From the NCBI GenBank assembly GCA_013076295.1, contig RQOL01000772.1, positions 3,315,087-3,379,086 of the forward strand: a stretch of DNA of 64,000 nucleotides. Direction: 5' to 3'. Below the pieces are notes generated by a model. It searched no databases, had not been told where the DNA came from, and was given only the letters and a program-made list of their open reading frames with translations. The DNA comes from Sanderia malayensis. Lineage: Eukaryota; Cnidaria; Scyphozoa; Semaeostomeae; Pelagiidae. This document shows, one piece after another, positions 31,701-44,509 of the stretch; position 1 is the first letter of the stretch, and every line of letters starts with the position of its first letter. A program made the position numbers and the translations under genes.

Positions 31701-33267
31701 TATCTACGTTTCGGTTTCATCCATCTTTCTTTACTTATCTACGTTTCCTATTTTGCAGTTTCTTATTCTTATTGCTCCTATATTTATTTATTATATTATT
31801 TAATTCTGTTTTAGCACTTTACCATCTGCTGCGTTTAGTTTATTCAATTTCTCCGTCACTGATATTATCGAAGAAGACAGCGAGAGATTTAAAAGAAGGT
31901 AAGCGAAGTTCGCATCTATGCGATAGTCTCGTTATCGTCTGAATCTCCACTTTGCCGTTAGGTGCTAGGGATTACGGGTCTACGGCTTAGGACTGGAAGT
32001 AACGAGTTGTCAGGAAAGCGCGCATATCATGTTAGGTAAATTTTTTACGTTTGCCTGCATTCACCACAAAGAGCCTATTTTCGTTTGGTTTTGGAGAAAA
32101 CTTGTGGTCTTATCATTCTAAAGTTTTGTCTCGGAAATTGACAATTTGATTTGTAGTCTTGAAGATTGCTCAACCATACCACAAATATGAGACTTGCGCA
32201 GTGCTAATTTTTTGGACATTGCGCTGGAGCATTGATAATATTATTCGTTAGGTAATGTGACAAATGAAAATAAATAAATAGGAAAAAGGAAAATTAAAAG
32301 TAAAAAAATGAAAATATTTGCTTGTTTTGTTTATTTGTTTGTTTCTGTAAACAGGCGGCCTATTTCTTCGATGATATTTGGCACGAACGCATTGGTAACG
32401 AAACCAGCTCAATCCATTGCTCCTATGTTGATTGTTTATATTTTGGGAATCTATGGTTACAAGGTAAGCTACTTAACCATTGTTAAACTGGTATAGAGGG
32501 TCCTCGATATATCGAGTTTCCCGGTTAACAAAGTAAACATCAGATCTTTCTTTGAACTGCTGCATTAAAATACAATTTATTCTCAGTTTGACAGCTTTTG
32601 ATGCAATGAAGTAATGTTTTACCATCTTAGTGCTTCTCCACAGGAATCTTCTTTCACAACTATACCCATAAAAGCCAGCAAAAAGGAATTTCTTCCCCTT
32701 TCTTACAGGAATATTTCTTATACTTACTGATATATGTAATACCGGCTAAACCTATCAACTAATGTCTTTTTCATTCACATTTTGAAATGTTTGTTCTTAG
32801 ACTCAAAAAGTGTTTGGCCAGAAACTGGACGCAAAAAGTAAGTATTTGTTAACAAAATTTTATTTCACACGATACGTTTTATTGTGCTGACTAAAATTTA
32901 GTTTGTTTAATTACGCTGCTTGGAATAAATTACCTTGGTATATTAATGACATATGGAGAATTCCTTGAACTGTCTTTCGAGCAATTGTAAAACTCAGTAA
33001 AAAGCTTTTTCTTGCGATTAACGATTAAGAGCTCTATTTTTATGAAATACGAATAATTAAGAGCAATTCAGGACCAGGTCTCATAAATTAAACAGCAAGT
33101 TTTTATTGTTATTGTATTTCTTTTTATTGGTTTTTGTTTCAGACGATCATTCTGCCGATATCGAGACTGCCATGTTTAACTTACTCTGCTTTATACCAGC
33201 GATGGTTGGCGTCATCCAAATAATAATTTGGCGCGTGTATAACATACGTAAGAAAGGCACCGCATGA
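25760..33267 (+). CDS. MFSD13A: MFSD13A/TMEM180-like major facilitator membrane protein
   Basis: Seventeen exons, phases closing: 25760-25878, 26156-26240, 26356-26429, 26609-26715, 26901-26976, 27253-27313, 27595-27742, 28287-28340, 30382-30410, 30688-30765, 31271-31315, 31406-31483, 31595-31671, 31815-31898, 32355-32463, 32801-32837, 33143-33267. They encode 461 aa (human 517). Hydrophobic segments occur throughout, as in a multi-pass MFS protein. Matches to TMEM180 include FYYVNLFLNVY, VWNSINDPLFGY, FLLPWFGW, LCFYDGMFT, VFHVTFISNFFGIFRDHL and NALVTKPAQSIAPML. The start is the first in-frame ATG after an upstream stop; a further 5' exon is possible. Substrate unknown; likely a membrane transporter or orphan. 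An intron hosts an antisense Boule-like gene. AATAAA at 33364. Confidence 0.9.
28708..29622 (-). CDS. BOLL: DAZ/Boule-family RNA-binding protein, nested in an MFSD13A intron
   Basis: Two exons on the minus strand: 29611-29622 (MEKV) and 28708-29502, phase 0, 268 aa. One RRM at about residues 15-95: RNP2 is IFVGCL and RNP1 is KRFGFISF (Arg replaces the usual Gly). The RRM ends with KVINVGPAVKK, the DAZ-family signature (NIGPAIRK in BOULE). The rest is Gln/Tyr/Pro-rich (QAPTNALYVSNQ, YVQQPQPITYM), as expected of DAZ-family C-terminal regions. Boule and DAZL proteins control translation of germ-line mRNAs by binding 3' UTRs. Family membership is well supported; Boule rather than DAZL is inferred because Boule is the ancestral member. 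A TATA box lies 135 bp upstream. It sits wholly within intron 28341-30381 of MFSD13A. Confidence 0.78.
29757..29765 (-). promoter_or_regulatory. TATA box of the Boule-like gene
   Basis: TATAAATAG on the minus strand, about 135 bp upstream of the start codon at 29622. It is a perfect metazoan TATA consensus, placing transcription start near 29730. Confidence 0.65.
29883..30250. repeat. Duplicated ~115-bp block upstream of the Boule-like gene
   Basis: Two direct copies, about 29883-29995 and 30133-30250. Shared features in order: GGTCCCAATTCACCA, AGTTTTCTTTG, TTAAATCGT, AAACGATT, GCTAACTTATTGTTTA, and ACTCTAAA. They lie 120-630 bp upstream of the TATA box, so they could be regulatory or a repeat relic. 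Confidence 0.7.
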
Positions 33268-34392
33268 GGTTACATTATGCGCCATGTTGAGGTTCACGAA
33301 AATCGATCCTAAACCTCCATAATATCTATTTACATTCTCAAAGGCATATATTTTAAAGCTATGAATAAATTTAAATACGGATGGCTTTCTAGACGGATGG
33401 CTTTCTAGCTGTCTTCATTGTTGACAGACTTGACATTGTACTGTACTACATTTCTTTGATGTTATAAGTTAACCAAAACTTTTTAAAGGGACCTCGACTG
33501 GGGATGGGGCATTCATCTTATTTTCCATTAAAAGGGGCAACAGGCTTATTGTTTTAATTATAAAATAATTACACAAAAGAAGGGGCTAGGGGCAATTTTT
33601 TACCCAATTATTATGTTGAAAAAGTTCTTCTTAGAACTGAGTTAAATTGAGGTTTTAATAATCAGCATGAACTTTGGACAACATTAACTTTAGACTACGT
33701 TTACTTATGGCTATATTAACGCATTGCTGTATACTAATTTTCACGCATGGGGTTTTAAATTTATTACTATCCAAGCCACCGTATGATAAAATGTGCTATT
33801 GTACTTAATGATTTAAGCCAGAGCAGAGCATCAAGAATTAGATATTTATTCACGTTCATCACCAGTTTATATATTATACCTATTACTAATTATACATGCT
33901 TTAATAACTAAAAGGTTACAAAATTTAAGATTATTGAAGTTTTAAATGGTATCTATTAGGATTAATTTAATAATGTATGCATTCTATTACTGTCTCGTAG
34001 ATTTAAATGATAAAGCGATATCATCTAATTTTCACTCTCTCTTTTCCTTTCAGATCAAGTGATTTTATTCAGTTTCCTTGCTGTACATATTGTCAAGACG
34101 TTACCAGCGTTTAACAAGTGCACACCTAAATTTTTACATGCATCTATTAATTAATTTTACTTTTTTGAGTTTCTAGGTCGGTTAGTGGTTATTGTTCACT
34201 CCAAATATCGAAGAATCTTTCATCTGATCCATAGTAGTGTTGTCATGACTGCCAAAATGATGAATATTTCATGAATGTGAAGTCTGCTTGCCTTTCCATT
34301 TCCACCTGGAAGGTAAGATTGTTATTACAGTCAATATGTTATAATTGTTTTATGATACAGCAATATTTAAGGCTTGTTGGCCTATGACAGTT
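33268..34392. other. Tail-to-tail intergenic region
   Basis: About 1.1 kb between the MFSD13A stop and the copy A oxidase stop. It contains the MFSD13A AATAAA (33364) and AT-rich sequence. No coding region was recognised. Confidence 0.5.
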
Positions 34393-37300
34393 TCAAGTCA
34401 AGAGAGCCATACCCCACTGGAAGACGGATTTTTTCACCGTAAACCTCGTTTCCATCCCAGCCTCTTTGTGCGTGTTGACATGGCAGTGAAGTAGCCAAGT
34501 TCCCGGATTCACAGGTACCATCTCCAATGTGTCGAATATTCCGGGAAATATGTCGACAACGTCATCTACATGTTTTGAGTTGGTTCGCTAGAAAATGATT
34601 AATGCCCTACAATATGTGTGAATCTACAAAGTTTAAGATTGCTTGAGATTGAGACAAGACGTTATTGATTTAGACTTGGTTGTCAGTTAAGATTATGGAT
34701 TGATGCCATAGATTATGGATTGATGCTTGAGATTGAGACGATTGTTTATCGATTGAGCCGTGGCTCTAAGTTAAGATTATGGATTGATGCCATATATTAT
34801 AACTATGAACTCGATCAGTACACCCCCCTGGGCACTTGGTTCTAGCTTCCTGTAAACAATCCAAAACCAACCAGCTCCGGGGGGTTGTAATCATACTCAC
34901 ATGAATGAAAGAATTTCCATGGAAATGCACCGTGTGAATATCAATCTCGCCTCCAATCCCCAGCAAGTACCAAGCGACCTTTTCTCCAACGAACATTTCA
35001 AACTGGCTACCACCGTTGGGTCCATTGCTGTAAACAAATCCATTGATATTGTTCATCGTGTTACTTTCTTTGAAATCAGCATTTGTCTTGTCTACTTGAC
35101 TCGGTCGCAATACGAATTTGCTGATGTTCTCATCCAAGTACCAGCTTTTGTTTTCGTCCGTTACTGTAAACAGTAGTGCGAATTCACGCTTAACGTCTTT
35201 TCTAATGCCATTCGCCAGGGTACCCTTCAAGAGAGATGATATTTTACTATAGTGTACCATACTAGACTAACTATACTGTGTACTATGTACTTTACTATAC
35301 TGTGTACTATGTACTGTCAAGTGCTGTCAAATTTAGGGACAACTACCATGCTATGTGGAGTAATATAAAATAAGTAATGCATCTTTGCCTTACCTTTCGG
35401 CAGGTGATCAGTGGTCCAACGAGCCCTGCATTGGTATCTTTGACTGGATTCAAGCCCGAGTAATAGGACCACGTAATACATGCTCCATCGTTTGGACCTG
35501 GCGCCGCCCTTTTTGGAACGAACCATCGGTAGGTGCGTATTTTATTTGGTTCCACAGCTGCCGCCCGAACACTGTTGCCGTCACTGTATTTTGCTCCTTC
35601 ATTTTCCTTGCTAAAAGTGAGTTCATATATTGTTTAGTGGAAGTGCTGGTGACTGCAGTATTGTACTGAAATGTCTTTTTTGCACCTGGATTGTTAGTTT
35701 ATAATTGGAGAGGGTGTTCACAATACTGTTTTCGGACGTTTATGTGCTGTTCTTATAAATAGACCGAGCCTGTGTTTTGAGCACAATTTGTCAAGTTCAC
35801 GGGCCTTGTTTGTCCATAATAAGCCTTAAACGTTTTGTTTGATTTTTAAATTGTGTTTAGCAGGATAAGATACAATCCAGTCTACGTGGCATTTACTGTG
35901 CTCTCTAATCAGGCTGCGTATCATAATGTATTTATAGTATCCTTGATTGGTAGTATGAGGCCAAGTCTCGACTTGGTGTCGAGACTTAATCAATCAATCT
36001 ATTTAATCAATCTATCTACATTTATGCTTGATAATGTTTTCAATCACCTGTAGAACACTCCATGCGGATTGATTGAATAATTTCGTGATGCCATGTTTTT
36101 CAGTACTATTACGATCTCGTCACCCTCTTCTGCTTTTATAAATGGGCCTAACAGACCCAAATGCACCGTCCCTGCTGTTCTTGTTTTCATCTGCCTGAAT
36201 GTTGCGTCTGTGTATTCTCTGTATAAAGCTTTCTTATACACATGGCCTATTCTCTTCGTGGATCGTTTAGTGTAGGCTGGAGCCCTGTTGTAAGAGAACG
36301 AGATGATTACAGTTCAATTTCTAAGTAACGAACTTGGAAAGGGTTGCGATATATGCTGTGGGGTCCTGAGAGGAGCCAAACTCGATCTCACCATTTGGGG
36401 AGAGCTTAAAGCGAGGGTAAAGTGCGCTGTGAGCCAGTTCAAGGGACAAGATATTTTGTTCGATATATCAAGAAGCTTTCACTCAGCTCTGCTTGTTTTC
36501 ATATTGCAGCATATTGCTTTAAATCCGACAATGTCATATTGAGTTCCCCCGTCCTCATTGGCCATCTGTATTGAATATTGAAATACCATTGACCCAATCC
36601 AGGGTGTTGTCTCGGGGAAACCGCTTGACTTACCATTCATCTTTAGCTAGCTCAACATCAGAAGTCTCCTGCCAATTGTTCGGAGCGTAATTCCATTCTT
36701 CTTCCACGATTCCAATGTAGTATATTCTTGTTTCTGCAGCACTTGGGTGGTATTCTGCGGACTGGCATTTGCTGACCGTGTAAGTGAATTTCATTCCTGA
36801 TTCGTAATGATCTGTGGCGTCACATGTGAGTCCCCATTTTCCAGCATTGTCCGGAGTCATTGAAAATGTTACGGAGTTCCCTGTGAACACAGATTTCGTT
36901 TACTTATTTGCTATACCGTATTTCCTCTAATAAGCGCCAGATATTTTGCAAAATTATTTGAAGCAAACAGTGAAAATTTAAGAATTAGCTCACGCTTGTT
37001 GATTTTAGGGTGGCCGCTTATTGGAGGGGAGTGGTTAAAAGAGGATGGGCGCTAATTAGAGGAAGTACGGTGCATTGATACATCTGTATGGGCCAGATAT
37101 ATAGCTACCTTGATTGTATATTACCAAGATAACACGAGTGTTTGAGGAGATCCCACGGGATTTTTGTCGCCGGAGATCTACCCATGCCAATTCCCGAAAA
37201 ATGCTTAAATTGTTAGTTTTTTCATTAACCTTTCATTAACTTTCGTTAAAAAGAATACAAAAACAATGCAAAAATATCACAGAAATATTCGTCATTGTTC

Positions 37301-40300
37301 GGGGAACATTTTTTATTTAATTAGTTTTTCAAACAAGACAAAATTACTGACAGAGACTAACATACCTGGATAGATCATTATAGAGTCTTTGTGATTGCCA
37401 TCAACCTCGATTCCATTCCCTGCGAAGTATATTCCATGAACGTCAACCTCGGTTCCAAGGCCTAGACCATACCAGAGCACTTTCTTTCCTCGACACAAAT
37501 CAATTCGCAAACCATTGCCATACATGTAGCCGTTTATTTGATGCATCTTGTTGCTTGCTTTGAACCCCTCGTCATCTGGAAAGTTTTATGAAGCACGAAG
37601 CTTAATACTGGTCACGTCGAACCGTTTATATATGGCCGAGTGCAATGAAATCGGTTAAGCCTTACCCATACGAAACGCTTGAAGATACTGTACTTGAATG
37701 CCTACTGAATCTTACCTGTGCTTATTCCTGAACAATCTGCCACTGTACAATATGTGCGCATGTTTTGTTTCAAGTACCACGATTCGTTCTCGTCTATGAC
37801 TGCTGGTAATATGAATTTCTCATCATCGTATCCCTGTGGAATGCCATTTGTTTTCAGTGATCCCTTCCTGCATGTCACCATTGGGCCAAATAGGCCTATT
37901 GAAAGTGAAAATCACGCATCACTAATTGACTTCAAATGCCAGCCAATGGAAACAGCTGGAAGCTCGGCTAACTCAGGCAAGATTGCACCTTGCACGAGGG
38001 TCAGCATGAAGTCAACAAGAAACCAGATGTTTATTTCGTTAAACCGGGAAGCCCGGTATACTAAGTTACATTTCACTGTACTTTCCTTACCTGAATACAA
38101 GTCCTTGACTTGATTAACGGTTGACGAATACAACCATCCGATGCATGGCGTGTCTTTGTTTGTCGGTGAGATGTAGTCGGGTACAATCCATTCGTATATG
38201 TACTGTGAATTTGGTTGGATCGTGTCATCTTGTCTGGCGGACCATGTCGTGTCGTCTGCATACGGAGATCCCTCGTTTGCCTTGTTGTATCGGACTCCTC
38301 TTGGGTGAAACGAAGCATTGATGCTAAGCTTTGATAAATAAGGACATGCATAGTCAGTACCAAAAGTAATGCCATTGATAAGGTAATTGATCGCAGGCGC
38401 TTATTTAATTTGCTAGCATGAAGACCCGGGGTTAAACAGAGAGGAGGCGTTTATTAAGAGTTGTATTCCTACGAGTAGACGAACAGGTGAAAATAAATAA
38501 TGGCCCAATGGGCCTACTACATAGCTTAGCGCATTTCATTGTTGATCTATTCGGCTTTCCCTTGGGTGATGCTTAGTGCATTAAAGTTTTTTGCACAGGA
38601 ACGGGCGCTTATTTATTCATTCACCCATAACAAGAGCGTTGATTGGCCAATTCTCTTGCATCGCACGTTATAAATGACAATAAACTCGCATATGGTTTGA
38701 CAATAGTCTTTACCTTGTTCAGGAAATGCACGCAAATTTTGTCTCCAACTTCTGCTTTGATAACTGGGCCGAGAAAGCCAAGATATGCTTCGTTTGCTGG
38801 TCTCAATTTGCGTTGGCTGAACGAGGCATTCGTGTACTCAAAGTACATTGCTTTCAAGTATTTACCTCCAATACGTTTCGAGCCTCTTTGAAAAAACTCT
38901 TTTGACGAGCTACAAGTTGGGGAAAGAAAAATTAGTTCGATGATTTTGATTTGATTTGCACCTTGTGAGAAGCAGGGCCATAGTCAGGTATTTTTAAACG
39001 CGTGGAGCTGCAAGCTGCATGAAAAACTTTTGGAACAAAATTTTTCATAAAGCATTCAATTGATGCTTCATTGCAAATTTGAGGCGTTTGTCTCAAATGA
39101 ATTTATGCCAGATAAACCCCCGTTGAATGGAGTGATCGGTGTGACATTTCATTAGCAGTCAAACAGAAAGACGGGGGATATCTCGCGCCTTTCTATTTGA
39201 CTGCCAGAACCACTCAAGAAGCATCAACTTGCCTTGTGCTTTTGTTCAACCATTCATCATCGAATGAGTTGTACCCAGTTGGGGCGTAGTCCCATTCAAC
39301 CTCTTCAGCCGTGACGTAATACTTCCGAATCTTTCCTCCGACGTGCATTTGCGGCTGACTACTGCTCGATGTGGTTGTGCTGTTCTTTGCGCATGTGCTA
39401 CTGACGTTGTAGTATGCGAACATGCCCGATTTGATGTGATCAAGGATCTGACATTGGATCAGCCATCTGCCTGCTTCATTGGCCTGCATTGAAAGACTGG
39501 CAGAATGTGCCGGGAACACTGTTTTCGCATCGGTTCGATGATGGTCGGATATCACAGTGTTGCCGTTGAAAGAAACTAAAAGCGAAAGTGATATATCATA
39601 TTGCAGTGACGTGAGTTAGTGTTTGAAAGCGAGGCGTGACATCGAAACGAGATTGTGAGTGAGATGATGTTAAAACTGAGGCGTTTTTTAAACTGAGGCA
39701 TGGTTTAAAAGTGAGGAAACTTGTAAAAAATGGGGTATGTAACAAAAATTTCAATGACTGATTTTTGACGGTAAATGCACGGCATACGAAGGTTCTGTTA
39801 TTCCATCTTATAACACATGTTGTCAATAAGTGTCCAGCTTTTTTAAATGCTTTAGTTTTGATTGTATTGAAACGAAGTATTGTGCGAACAGATGGGCTGC
39901 GATTAGCACTTGTCTATAATAATGTACTTTTGTTTACAAGAAAGTTGTTCTCGGCTCCTCCAAGTGTTCAGAAAGCTCAGTACTGGAATTTTGAAAGCTG
40001 GGAAGGTTGAAATATTTAGATACTCAAATTTTAAGAAGAAATTGCCTTGCAAGCACGAAATACGTGATCTTGTGATACGTGATACGTGATATATTCATCA
40101 CTATACAATGTTGAAAATGTTCACAACAATCACGTTCGTCAATGCTTTGTAGTGTTTTCTGATTTAGTTCAATGAAACTTGTGAATTATTGAGTAGAAAT
40201 TTTCACAATTTTTCTTTATTTAGTTTGATGATTGCCGGAGTGACAAGTTGAGGGTTGATTTTGCTACAATCATGGCTAATTTGCTACAACATCTGCCCAA

Positions 40301-43300
40301 CTGGTTGTGAAGACACGGGCATTTAACGCGAATACGGATACTGTTGTGCAATTTCGCCCAAGTTTTTCTCTAATGATTATTTAAACCCAGTATTTTGCGC
40401 AAAACTTGCAATTAGAATCTCTAATGCATAAAAATCGTAAGAAAAACAAGTGCGAAATGACGTGGAAAGTGTACACAAAAAGCAAGCAAGAAGACATGTT
40501 TGTTAAACCAGATGAAACCGGTTTTACTTGATTTACCTGTATGAATATCAGGTTGTGTTCCAAGCGCAGACACATGCCATACAATTTTTTCCCCTTGGCA
40601 TGCGCGGAAGTCATCAAGATTGCCGTATAGTCGACCATTGATAGCATGCATCAAATTGCTTTCTTTGAAATCGTCATCAGTTTTATCGATTGTGGACGGG
40701 TTGATGCCGTTGCGTTTTAAGTTTTCGTCCAGATACCAGGCTTGGTTCTCATCGTGAACGAAAAGTAGCATGTAGAATTCTCGGTCCACATCCATGCGTC
40801 TGTCACCCGATGCGAATGTACCTGCCTTGCACGTCTCGATCATACCTTGGATGTATGAAATGAACACAATGCTATACACATGGTTTTTTACGGAGATTCA
40901 AATGGGTATGAGTGGATTGAATCGGTGCGGCTCCACAAGGAAGGGTTTGGGAATCTTAATACGGATTCAAGAATCCAGATCAATCAAATATCTACACATC
41001 TAGGCCAATCGTTTTTTTAAGGTTGAAATTAAAGGTCGATGAATTGAGATCATAAAAACTGGCACTATATCTGGATAAACTGTTTTAAAGGTCCGAATCC
41101 TGTTTATGTTCTGGATTATAGATTAAGTAATCCGAGTTAGTCATCCTTTTGGATTCGGGAGGGATTGAAATCATCGAACCGAGATCAATATTTTGTGTGC
41201 AATCTATAACCACAATATTAGACATTGGGAATCTGGCAATAGCAATCCAGGACAGAGTCGCTTGGAAATGGGAATTCCGACCAGCCCGTTATGGTGGCCG
41301 AATGGTGATAATGATAATAATGATTACAATGTGCAGAGTGCAATGAATCATAACATACCAACAGGGCCACTGTTAATATCATATGTCGGTATGATGTGTG
41401 AATGATAAAGCCACGTGAGGCATCTCGGGTCTCCTTCGGCTGGTGTTGCTTCGTCTGTTACCAACCAGACGTACGTGTTTGTTTGACCAGGTCGGACATA
41501 GTCGTCTCGTTTCCAACGACCTGTCGTGTGGTCGTCGTATGGTGCTCCTTCGGCAGTCTTGTCGTAGAACACTGTGTGTGGATGCAGAGTATAGTTTCTA
41601 CTGGCAAAATTCTGTCGAGAATAAGCATAAAGTAATAAGCGCCTCTAATAAGAGCCCAGGCGCTTATTAAATGTTTTGCAAAATTAGAGCAATACTTGGC
41701 AAAATTATTTGAACCAAACAGTGCACATTAAAGAATTAGTTCACACTATTTGATTTTAGAGTGGGCGCTTATTGGAGGGGGCGGTTAAAAGAGGGTGGGC
41801 GCTAATTAGAGGAAATACGGATTTCCTCTCCTCGTGTTAATAAATGGCACCTTTTTTCCATTTCCTATAAACTGTGTCATGAGAATCAATGGATTAAGAA
41901 ACAAATACCTATTTCTGCTCAATTGAATAAGCAACAATAGAAATTCTAACGTATTGCTCTTGAATAATAGACTGGATGCATAATCTGCAGGTAGTTTCCA
42001 TTGCCTGTGATGTATACTCCTCGTTTGACAGACTCTCGTATGACACAGTGTCGTGGAATTCTTGTGTATAACGAGTGACTTAATCTATATTCAGGTGTAG
42101 AGAAAGTGAATTGTGAATCCTTGAAAAACTCACCTTGAAATATATAATTATGGAGTCTCCCTTTTCGCCCTTGACCACTGGACCAAGAATGCCAAAGGTT
42201 TTATCGTGTGGTTTTTGCTTTGTGAACGTTGCGTCTGTGAACTCTCTGTATACGGCCTTCTTGTAAACCTTCCCGATGCGCTGGGAAGAATTCTTCGTGA
42301 ACACAGACGCTTCACTACGGGTGAACAAAAGCATGTTTGTGTTTTTATTATAAGAAACTAAGCTCCAACATTTTCTGGCGACTAAAATCTTGTCTGATAC
42401 CGTGCAAAAGGGATCGGTTTTTTATAGACGGTTTGTTTTTATAAAAAGATATTCGTGAAACATATGCCCGTTGAAAAGTTCGCGAATTCTGTTAATTAGC
42501 ATGTTCCCTGTATGTGTTAAGCTGCTTTTCATCTAGTTGTAATTATAACAGACGTCCTTTCCCCCTTTTATTTTCTTCTACGACCGAATTAAAACAAACG
42601 ATACTATTTTATAACGTTTGTTGTAACACCCAGAATGATTAGAAATTTGTTGGAGAAGTTCGAGTTATCGATGTTCAAACATAACACATGGCAAGTCAAT
42701 ACCCAGGTGGACAGACGTTTGACATATTGAGAATTTCGAATTTTTAGTCAACTGTTTGAAGCTTGACTGTATTTCGAATTATGTTTCATCACTTTTTGTT
42801 AGACTATTTGTATCGTATTTGATATAATAAATGAATGTGGCAAGAAACAGTTTTCAAGGTTTGCAATTCTGCTGATTTGATAATCTGTTACATACACGCT
42901 CTTAAATGAGATATTAGTTTATAATAAGAAACTAGAAATGGGATACGATAACCAAACGTTTACTGCTGGGCTCAAGAATAATAAAGAAACTGTAAAATTT
43001 TCATTCTTGAAGCGAATCTTTAATTTTGACCAACATGGGTTGTTTTTGTTGCAATCTGGAATTATATCTGTTAAAAAATGGTCCGCTTTGAAACGATGAA
43101 GTAATTTTAGGTCCCGAAAATATCAAATATGAAATTTTTAGTACCAAAACGCCAAATCATGCCAAGTTGAGAAACTTTTAGTACCAAGTGCCGATGCATG
43201 TTTAATTTAGAAAGAAAACACGTGAAATTGGTTAGATTAAGCAGGTTTTTTGCATCATCCAAAGGACACTAGCTTAATGTCATATCATACAGAAATATTA

Positions 43301-43467
43301 TCGAATCTCTGTACATACCTGTCTTTGTCAAGTGGCAAATTATTCAGCAGATTAAATCCACTTGGAGCATAGTCCCACAGCACCTCAATTGTTGCTATGT
43401 AGTAGATACGCTGCTTTGCATAGCTACACAGCCAAATTGCTTGCAGTATGAATGAAAACAAAATCAT
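34393..43467 (-). CDS. Ceruloplasmin/hephaestin-like multicopper oxidase, copy A
   Basis: Secreted six-cupredoxin oxidase. Fourteen minus-strand exons: 43319-43467, 42134-42314, 41359-41611, 40537-40845, 39233-39575, 38714-38909, 38091-38328, 37716-37895, 37366-37575, 36634-36880, 36048-36284, 35394-35610, 34901-35224, 34393-34587; 1092 aa (human ceruloplasmin about 1065). A signal peptide starts at [12 protein letters not shown]. Trinuclear ligands are present: LHPHTVF and LYHSHI in domain 1, HTVHFHG and HCHV in domain 6. Type 1 sites are complete in domains 2, 4 and 6 ([34 protein letters not shown]). Iron-site positions have diverged: domain 6 MNNING for MHxING and NTH for xDH, domain 2 GTQPDIH for GNEVDxH, domain 4 KASNKMH for ESNKMH. 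The intron at 39232 has a GC donor (AAG|GCAAGT). It ends shortly after domain 6 with no ShKT domain. A ferroxidase role is therefore doubtful. Confidence 0.92.
36916..37070. mobile_element. MITE, CCGTATTTCCTC family, copy 1
   Basis: 155 bp with inverted ends CCGTATTTCCTCTAATAAG and the complement ending GGAAGTACGG, preceded by TA. It lies in a copy A intron. Confidence 0.75.
41634..41820. mobile_element. MITE, CCGTATTTCCTC family, copy 2 (5' end rearranged)
   Basis: Shares TTTTGCAAAATTA, GAACCAAACAGTG, GGGCGCTTATTGGAGG and GCTAATTAGAGGAAATACGG with copy 1. The left end is duplicated or rearranged. It lies in a copy A intron. Confidence 0.7.
41895..41995. repeat. Decayed CAGTAAACACCCG-family MITE
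   Basis: The interior motifs (TTTCTGCTCAA, AACAATAGAAAT, GAATAATAGACTGGATGC) match the complete copies in CCDC62. It lies in a copy A intron. Confidence 0.5.
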
Positions 43468-44509
43468 CTCTTTTTTTTAATATCGTGAGTCGATATTTAT
43501 GCGAGCCTGTTTACCTGCCTGTTTTTTGAAGTGCTTTCGTCTTTCTGTGCTCGTAGGAGGTTTACACGCTTTGATTCTTTCTGCAGCTGGCTCCAAAGAG
43601 ATGTCAGAAATGCACAAGATTTCAATACAGGTTTTGTTACAAGAAGCTTGCATCAGCACTTCTTAATATGGCATGCAAATTTTGGTGAGTTCTTTATCGC
43701 TTTCAATCAAGTTCTGAATCGAGTTTCTTTATACGACTCTTATTTTTTGGATCTAAATTACACCATTTCTCTGAAGTTGGGCATTTTGGATGGATGTAAA
43801 TCAAAATCGTCATGAAAAATTAAAAATAACCGTACATATCAAAATCAAAATTTGCAATTTGTTCCAACCAAAAGCTAATTAAATCCTTTATGTTTTCTGA
43901 GGCCATTAATAAAGTTTCTCAGTTTTTGGCCATCTATTCCACGTTACCTGTCTTCCTCGCAAGATTTTGGCACACAGCACGACTCTTGTCAGATCAGTGC
44001 CTCGATTAAATCTTCTGACCTCGGTTTCACACTGCCTGTTGTATTTTGGCGCGCAAAACGTTTTGGGTCGATTTGACGTGAAATTTCATTCAATCCCTTC
44101 CTCACTCTTCAAGCAGAGTTCACTTTTATGAGAGTGAAGCGCACTTTTTATCCTCGATTTGCGGTAAATATTTGTGGTATATTTACTTCTTTCTTTCTTA
44201 ATTCTTGACAATTTGCATTGAAAACGGACCTCTTATTTCAAAGACAAGAAACCTGAGAACCACGTGACTTACTATTTTTTTCAGTTCGGAAGTATTTGCA
44301 AAAAGCTTCCTGGAGAAAACCTTTATAAAATGTTTTTCAAGGAGAGTATCGTTGCAAAATAGAACAGGCTTCCAAGGACTTCGAGCACATGTTCACGTCC
44401 TACTAACGCTACAGTTCTCGCGTTTTTGGCAAAAACGAAAGCATCTGGCTTTGTTTTCTCGTCACCACATTGTTGTCGCATAGTTGTCGCATATGAAGGC
44501 TGTGTGAAA
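43468..44509. promoter_or_regulatory. Divergent promoter region of oxidase copies A and B
   Basis: About 1.04 kb between the start codons of A (minus) and B (plus). A TATAAAA lies at 44324 on the + strand, about 180 bp upstream of the B start. On the minus strand a CATAAATA lies about 25-30 bp upstream of the A start. No other gene was recognised, so A and B may share regulatory elements. Confidence 0.45.

Noticed and set aside
34190..34320. Possible ShKT or extra C-terminal exon for oxidase copy A
   Set aside because: A minus-strand acceptor-like site near 34310 gives a short peptide without cysteines; the simple read-through stop at 34393 is preferred.
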